Source: Halovenus aranensis
GTDB taxonomy: Archaea > Halobacteriota > Halobacteria > Halobacteriales > Haloarculaceae
Direction of reading: 5' to 3'
DNA: 64,000 nt
Assembly (NCBI RefSeq): GCF_900100385.1
Contig: NZ_FNFC01000002.1
Coordinates: 206,458-270,457, forward strand
The notes below the pieces were generated by a model. It was not told where the DNA came from. It was given only the letters and a program-made list of their open reading frames with translations, and ran no database searches. Shown piece after piece: positions 60,173 through 64,000 of the stretch (its first letter is position 1; each line of letters begins with the position of its first letter). The position numbers and the translations under genes were made by a program.

Positions 60173-60970
60173 ATGCGACCCATCGACGACTCACCCCTCT
60201 CGCGGGACGGCAAGGTACTCATCCTCGCGTACGACCACGGACTCGAACACGGCCCCGTCGACTTCGAGGACGTGCCGGAAAGTGCGGACCCGGAGCGCGT
60301 TTTCGACGTGGCGACCCACCCGGCGGTGACGAGCCTCGCGGTCCAGAAAGGCGTCGCCGAGGCGTACTACCCCGCCTACGAGGAGGACGTGAACCTACTG
60401 GCGAAAGTCAACGGCACGTCGAACCTCTGGATGGGCGAGTACGACTCCGCGGTGAACTGGTCGGTCGAGTACGCTGACGAAGTCGGCGCCGACTCGGTCG
60501 GATTCACCCTCTATGGCGGTTCGAACCACGAGGTCGAGATGGCCGAGGAGTTCCGCGACGTACAGGAGGCCGCCCGCGACCACGACATGCCGGTCGTAAT
60601 GTGGGCGTACCCGCGCGGTCAAGGCGTCAAAAACGACACCAAATCCGACGTTATCGCCTACGCCGCCCGTCAGGCGATGGAACTCGGAGCCGACATTGCG
60701 AAGGTCAAATACCCCGGCAGCAAGGCGGCCATGGAGCACGTCGTCGAGATGGCCGGGCCGACCAAAGTCATCATGTCCGGCGGTTCCAAGCGCAGCGACC
60801 GCGAGTTCCTCGAAAGCGTCGAGGCCGTCATCGACGCCGGCGGTGCGGGGCTGGCTGTCGGCCGGAACATCTTTCAGCGCGAGAATCCCGAGTACATTCT
60901 CGACGCACTGGAGGAGGTCATCTTCGAGGAGTCGTCCGTCGACACGGCACTCGCCGCCGCCGAGGAGTAA
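60173..60970 (+). CDS. Class I fructose-bisphosphate aldolase (DhnA/archaeal type)
   Basis: The ATG at 60173 yields 265 residues starting MRPIDDSPLSRDGKVLIL, with the DhnA-type AYDHGLEHGPVDFED near 20-34. The segment GADIAKVKYPGSKAAM near 172-187 holds the expected Schiff-base lysine, and VIMSGGSKRSD near 200-210 binds phosphate. It interconverts fructose 1,6-bisphosphate with triose phosphates. A fructose bisphosphatase gene follows 12 bases on, so this is a gluconeogenic operon. The ATG is supported by the TATA box 27-33 bases upstream. Confidence 0.93.
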   Translation: MRPIDDSPLSRDGKVLILAYDHGLEHGPVDFEDVPESADPERVFDVATHPAVTSLAVQKGVAEAYYPAYEEDVNLLAKVNGTSNLWMGEYDSAVNWSVEYADEVGADSVGFTLYGGSNHEVEMAEEFRDVQEAARDHDMPVVMWAYPRGQGVKNDTKSDVIAYAARQAMELGADIAKVKYPGSKAAMEHVVEMAGPTKVIMSGGSKRSDREFLESVEAVIDAGGAGLAVGRNIFQRENPEYILDALEEVIFEESSVDTALAAAEE

Positions 60971-60982
60971 CCACACACGAGC

Positions 60983-61837
60983 ATGAGTGATACAATCGAG
61001 GCAGTCTTCGACACGGTCGCGGCCGTCGCCGGTGACGTGCGGTCGGTGTTGCGCTCTCGTCGCTCCTACGAGGCCGCAGAGAACCCGAGCGGCGAACAAC
61101 AGCTCGCTGCCGACGTGTACGCCGACGAGCGACTCGAAGAGGAGTTACTCGACCTGCCGGCTGTCGGCTCGTACGCCAGCGAGGAACGGGACGGTCTCTG
61201 TGAGGACAGCGGCGCGTATCACGTCGCCTGTGACCCGCTCGACGGCTCCTCGAATCTTCAATCGAACAACGGAATGGGGACTATCGTCGGCATCTACGAC
61301 GAACAGCCGCCGGCTCCTGGCGACGCACTCGTTGCCGCTGGCTACGTCCTCTACGGACCGATTACGACGATGGTGACTGCTGTCGGCGAGACGGTGACAG
61401 AGTTCCTCGTCGAAGATGGCACGCGAGAGGTGCTCAACGAGAGTGTCACCCTGCCAGCGGAGCCAGTGACCTACGGCTTCGGGGGTCGCGCTCCCGACTG
61501 GCCCGAGGCGTTCGCCACGTTCGTCGACGCCGTCGAGGCCGACCGCCTGAAGCTCCGGTACGGTGGGGCGATGGTTGCCGACGTGAACCAGGTGATGACC
61601 TACGGTGGTATCTTTGGCTACCCGATGCTCGCGGACAGGCCTGAAGGAAAGCTACGCCTCCAGTTCGAGGGACACCCGATGGCCTACATCGTCGAAGCGG
61701 CTGGCGGTGCCTCGTCCGATGGTGTCCAGTCACTTCTTGGGAAGACACCCACGGACATCCACGAGCGCTCGCCCGTCTTCGTCGGCAACGATGCGCTCAT
61801 CGACGACCTCGAATCGACGCTGGCAGACGCTCAGTAG
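60983..61837 (+). CDS. fbp: Fructose-1,6-bisphosphatase, class 1
   Basis: The 284-residue enzyme removes the 1-phosphate of fructose 1,6-bisphosphate, completing gluconeogenesis. It has DPLDGSSNL at 84-92 with the metal-binding acidic residues, E-E-R-D-G-L upstream, a glycine-rich V-T-Y-G-F-G-G-R and a C-terminal M-A-Y-I-V-E-A-A-G-G-A-S-S-D-G-V-Q, all class I marks. It is 12 bp downstream of the aldolase gene and almost surely co-transcribed. Its stop overlaps the end of the convergent surface-protein gene by seven bases. Confidence 0.94.
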   Translation: MSDTIEAVFDTVAAVAGDVRSVLRSRRSYEAAENPSGEQQLAADVYADERLEEELLDLPAVGSYASEERDGLCEDSGAYHVACDPLDGSSNLQSNNGMGTIVGIYDEQPPAPGDALVAAGYVLYGPITTMVTAVGETVTEFLVEDGTREVLNESVTLPAEPVTYGFGGRAPDWPEAFATFVDAVEADRLKLRYGGAMVADVNQVMTYGGIFGYPMLADRPEGKLRLQFEGHPMAYIVEAAGGASSDGVQSLLGKTPTDIHERSPVFVGNDALIDDLESTLADAQ

Positions 61838-64000
61838 CCGAGATAGAACGCGACCGCTTTCAAGACGAGATAGAAGAATACCATTGGGATACCGATATAC
61901 CCCAGTGCCGTCCACACTAACCCAAGCGGCAGAAAGCCGAGAAAGCTAAAGAGGCCGCCGCCGCTCCCGACATCCAGTTGCTCCTCGCTCGCTGTACCGC
62001 TGATGCTGATGTTGTAGGTCCCTGACTCGTTGAACGTCCGGGTGAACGTCACCGGGACGCTTGCGCCGCCGGGAACGGCCGGCACTTCGAAGGTGTCGAC
62101 GACCTCGCCGTCGACTTCGAGCTCCGCGATATAGTCGGCCTCGTCGTCTTCTTCGTTCATCACTTCGCCGTCGACGCGGACGGCATCGCCGGTACCGATG
62201 CTCGACTGATTGAGCGTCACGTTAGCGACGGTGAACGCCCCCTCAGTGACGTTCAGTTCGTCATCCGGGGTGGTCCCGTTGGTGTCGCCGTCGCCGGCTG
62301 GCGCGACTGTCACCGTGCCTGCGTCTGTGCCGTTGACTCCGAACGAGACGGTACCGTTTTCGGTAATTGTCTGGCTGAATCGAACCGTCGCTGACTCGCC
62401 TGGGCCGACCTCGGCCTCGCGCGTGTCGACGACAGCGCCGTCGCGTTCGAGTCCCGCACGGAACGTGCCGGCACCATCGCCCGTGTTCTCCAGTCGGGCA
62501 GTAATCTCGACGCTGTCGCCGGGCGCTATTTCGGTTCGGTCGAGCGCCGCGTCAGTCACCTCGATAGCGGGGGTCTTTGTGTCGTCTCCGCCGTCGCTGG
62601 TGTCGTTCGAGTTGTCCGTGCCGCCCGAGCCGTCGGTCGGTGCTGTCCCGTTGGTTCCGATGACCGCAAACCGAGAGAAGCCCGGCGTCTCCGCGGCGAA
62701 CTGATACCGCTCGCCGTCCTCGACCAGCACTGTCGTCTTGTGCGTCGTCCACGCGCCGTCAGACTCTCGCCGCAAGGCGACGTCGCTCGGTGAGATATCC
62801 AGCACGTCGAGTCGACGGGCATCGATACTGAAGATGAACTCCGCAGTCGAGACTTCGTTTTCCTCGAGGTCAGTGAGTACAGTGAACCCGCCGACTTCGA
62901 CGTTGTCATCTGTAGCGGCGTCTGAAATATCTCCGGCCCCGAGACCGGAGAGTGCGAGCGAGAAACTCGTATCGACTGTCGGTGTGACCGAGAGCCTATC
63001 GAGCGAGATTGCGTTCCGGCTGACGAGCGACGCTTCGCTGTCGCTAATTGTGCCGATTTTGAGCTTCTCGCTCGCGAGCGCGCCCGTCACGCTGACGAGG
63101 CTGCTCCGGGCTTCTCCTGACGTGTCTCGGTTGACGATGACGACGGGGTCTGCTGTTCCGTTGTCTCTGTCAACGTCCTCACTGGAGTCGAGCCCGCCGG
63201 TGAGGTTCAGGTCTACTGTGTCTTGGTCCGTGTTCCCGAACCCGTCTCTGACGGTCAACGAGATTGTGTGTTCCTCGGGCGTGAACTCGTGAGAGACCTG
63301 CTCGCCGGTCGTCGTCGTGCCGTCGCCGAAGTCCCACAGATACGTGAGTTCACTCCCTGCCGACTGGCTCGCGTCGAAGGTGACGTTGAGGCCCCGCGAG
63401 GCGCCGAAGTCGATGCCGATGACCGCCTCTGGGTCAGTCCTGTCGGCCTGGATTTGCCGGCTCAGCGAGACGTTGCCGGTGTTTCCCGCTCTGTCTGTGA
63501 CGCTGGTCAGCGAGACGGTGTACTCACCAGACTCCGGCGGCGTGTATCTCGCCACGTACCGGTTCGAAACCGGGTTGTCGAAGTCGTCGATTCCGAGTGT
63601 CGTGTTTTCGGGGCCGCTAATCGTGACGGCGATATCAGACAGACGCTCGTCGAATCTGAATTCGAGCTCCGCTGGACTCCCGATTGCGTCACTCACGTCT
63701 GTCCCGAGCACGCGCGGGGGAACGCCGTCCATCTCTGCTACCGTGACCGTCTGAGCGTCCCCGCCCGTTCGAATCTGTGTCCCGTTTAGGTTGCTGATGT
63801 CGCTGTCGCTCGCGATGCCGATTGTCAGCTCCGAGGCAGATATTGGCGCTGCCAACACGAGCGTGACCGATGCGTTCGTTCCATCTGGTCGACGCACGAT
63901 GTGCGAGAGCTCGCCGTCGCTGAGGAGGAAGTCGTCGGTCTCTATCGTACTCATCAACAGCCCGGTGTCGTCGACGAGTGACACCTCGACTGCAGTCGTG
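61831..64000 (-). CDS. Surface protein with PKD, PGF-pre-PGF and CARDB domains (partial, N-terminus beyond window)
   Basis: At least 720 residues are present and the frame is open to the right edge, so the N-terminus is missing. Visible parts in order are beta-rich modules, a PKD domain (Y-L-W-D-F-G-D-G-T-T-T then H-E-F-T-P), a PGF-pre-PGF domain (D-I-S-P-S-D-V-A-L-R-R and F-A-A-E-T-P-G-F-S-R-F-A-V), two CARDB-like domains, and a C-terminal hydrophobic region (FLGFLPLGLVWTALGYIG, then VFFYLVLKAVAFYLG). It is expected to be secreted and membrane-anchored, for adhesion or cell envelope. It is convergent with fbp. Confidence 0.85.
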   Translation of the reverse strand, partial: TTAVEVSLVDDTGLLMSTIETDDFLLSDGELSHIVRRPDGTNASVTLVLAAPISASELTIGIASDSDISNLNGTQIRTGGDAQTVTVAEMDGVPPRVLGTDVSDAIGSPAELEFRFDERLSDIAVTISGPENTTLGIDDFDNPVSNRYVARYTPPESGEYTVSLTSVTDRAGNTGNVSLSRQIQADRTDPEAVIGIDFGASRGLNVTFDASQSAGSELTYLWDFGDGTTTTGEQVSHEFTPEEHTISLTVRDGFGNTDQDTVDLNLTGGLDSSEDVDRDNGTADPVVIVNRDTSGEARSSLVSVTGALASEKLKIGTISDSEASLVSRNAISLDRLSVTPTVDTSFSLALSGLGAGDISDAATDDNVEVGGFTVLTDLEENEVSTAEFIFSIDARRLDVLDISPSDVALRRESDGAWTTHKTTVLVEDGERYQFAAETPGFSRFAVIGTNGTAPTDGSGGTDNSNDTSDGGDDTKTPAIEVTDAALDRTEIAPGDSVEITARLENTGDGAGTFRAGLERDGAVVDTREAEVGPGESATVRFSQTITENGTVSFGVNGTDAGTVTVAPAGDGDTNGTTPDDELNVTEGAFTVANVTLNQSSIGTGDAVRVDGEVMNEEDDEADYIAELEVDGEVVDTFEVPAVPGGASVPVTFTRTFNESGTYNISISGTASEEQLDVGSGGGLFSFLGFLPLGLVWTALGYIGIPMVFFYLVLKAVAFYLGY

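Overview
The window is a stretch of chromosome from a halophilic archaeon (class Halobacteria). The evidence is high GC with very acidic predicted proteins, leaderless TATA-proximal starts, haloarchaea-type regulators (bacterio-opsin-activator HTH proteins, zinc-motif ArsR-like regulators, RecA-like ATPases without a proper Walker A), a TFB gene, an archaeal 7S SRP RNA, type II dehydroquinate synthase and Tat lipoproteins. I cannot place the genus from sequence alone. Coding density is about 85-90 percent, and most genes are housekeeping or membrane transport. No CRISPR array, intact transposase gene or prophage was seen.

Layout. 1-6.1 kb: stress protein, Bat-like regulator, early shikimate pathway (aroB', aroD), peroxiredoxin, CoA-binding protein and a RecA-like signalling ATPase. 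6.2-11.3 kb: a tRNA-Arg(TCG) followed by accessory genes (second Bat-like regulator, GNAT, quinone oxidoreductase, BNR-repeat protein) and a roughly 0.9 kb graveyard with at least two broken genes. 12-17.6 kb: PiT phosphate transporter, a 111 bp element with 15 bp terminal inverted repeats, then a sulfation cassette (sulfotransferase, sat, cysC) divergent from a flippase-like membrane protein. 17.7-20.2 kb: zinc-motif regulator, DUF5694-like protein and small proteins. 20.3-26.4 kb: Ldh-family dehydrogenase convergent with a complete five-gene LIV-type ABC transporter. 26.6-33 kb: MATE exporter with a TetR-like operator, SDR, APH-like kinase, and a divergent regulator/ABC-2 exporter pair. 33-36.7 kb: FAD flavoprotein and glutamine-dependent NAD synthase. 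36.8-40.1 kb: cupredoxin plus tandem-repeat surface protein and a lipoprotein. 40.2-45.2 kb: small haloarchaeal proteins, SRP RNA, PAS kinase, gatC-gatA and a CBS protein. 45.3-52.8 kb: a pseudogene with an internal stop, a CcoI/FixI-type copper ATPase, Nudix, RNase HII, zinc-ribbon membrane protein and CopA. 52.8-59.7 kb: a signalling pair (receiver/GAF protein plus RecA-like ATPase), Nudix, lipoprotein, TFB and 7TM-PAS kinase. 60.1-64 kb: gluconeogenic aldolase and FBPase, then a surface protein with PKD, PGF-pre-PGF and CARDB domains that runs off the right edge.

The most interesting system is the sulfation cassette at 14.1-17.6 kb. It encodes sulfate activation to PAPS and a sulfotransferase as one operon, with a multi-pass lipid or glycolipid flippase-like protein divergent from it and no assimilatory reduction genes nearby. 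I infer a dedicated pathway for sulfating a membrane glycolipid or cell-surface glycan. Other points worth following are the degenerate RecA-like ATPase paralogues, the divergent regulator/ABC operator, the inverted repeat at the copA start, the operator that seems to have lost its TetR gene, and the near-identical tandem repeats in the surface cupredoxin protein.
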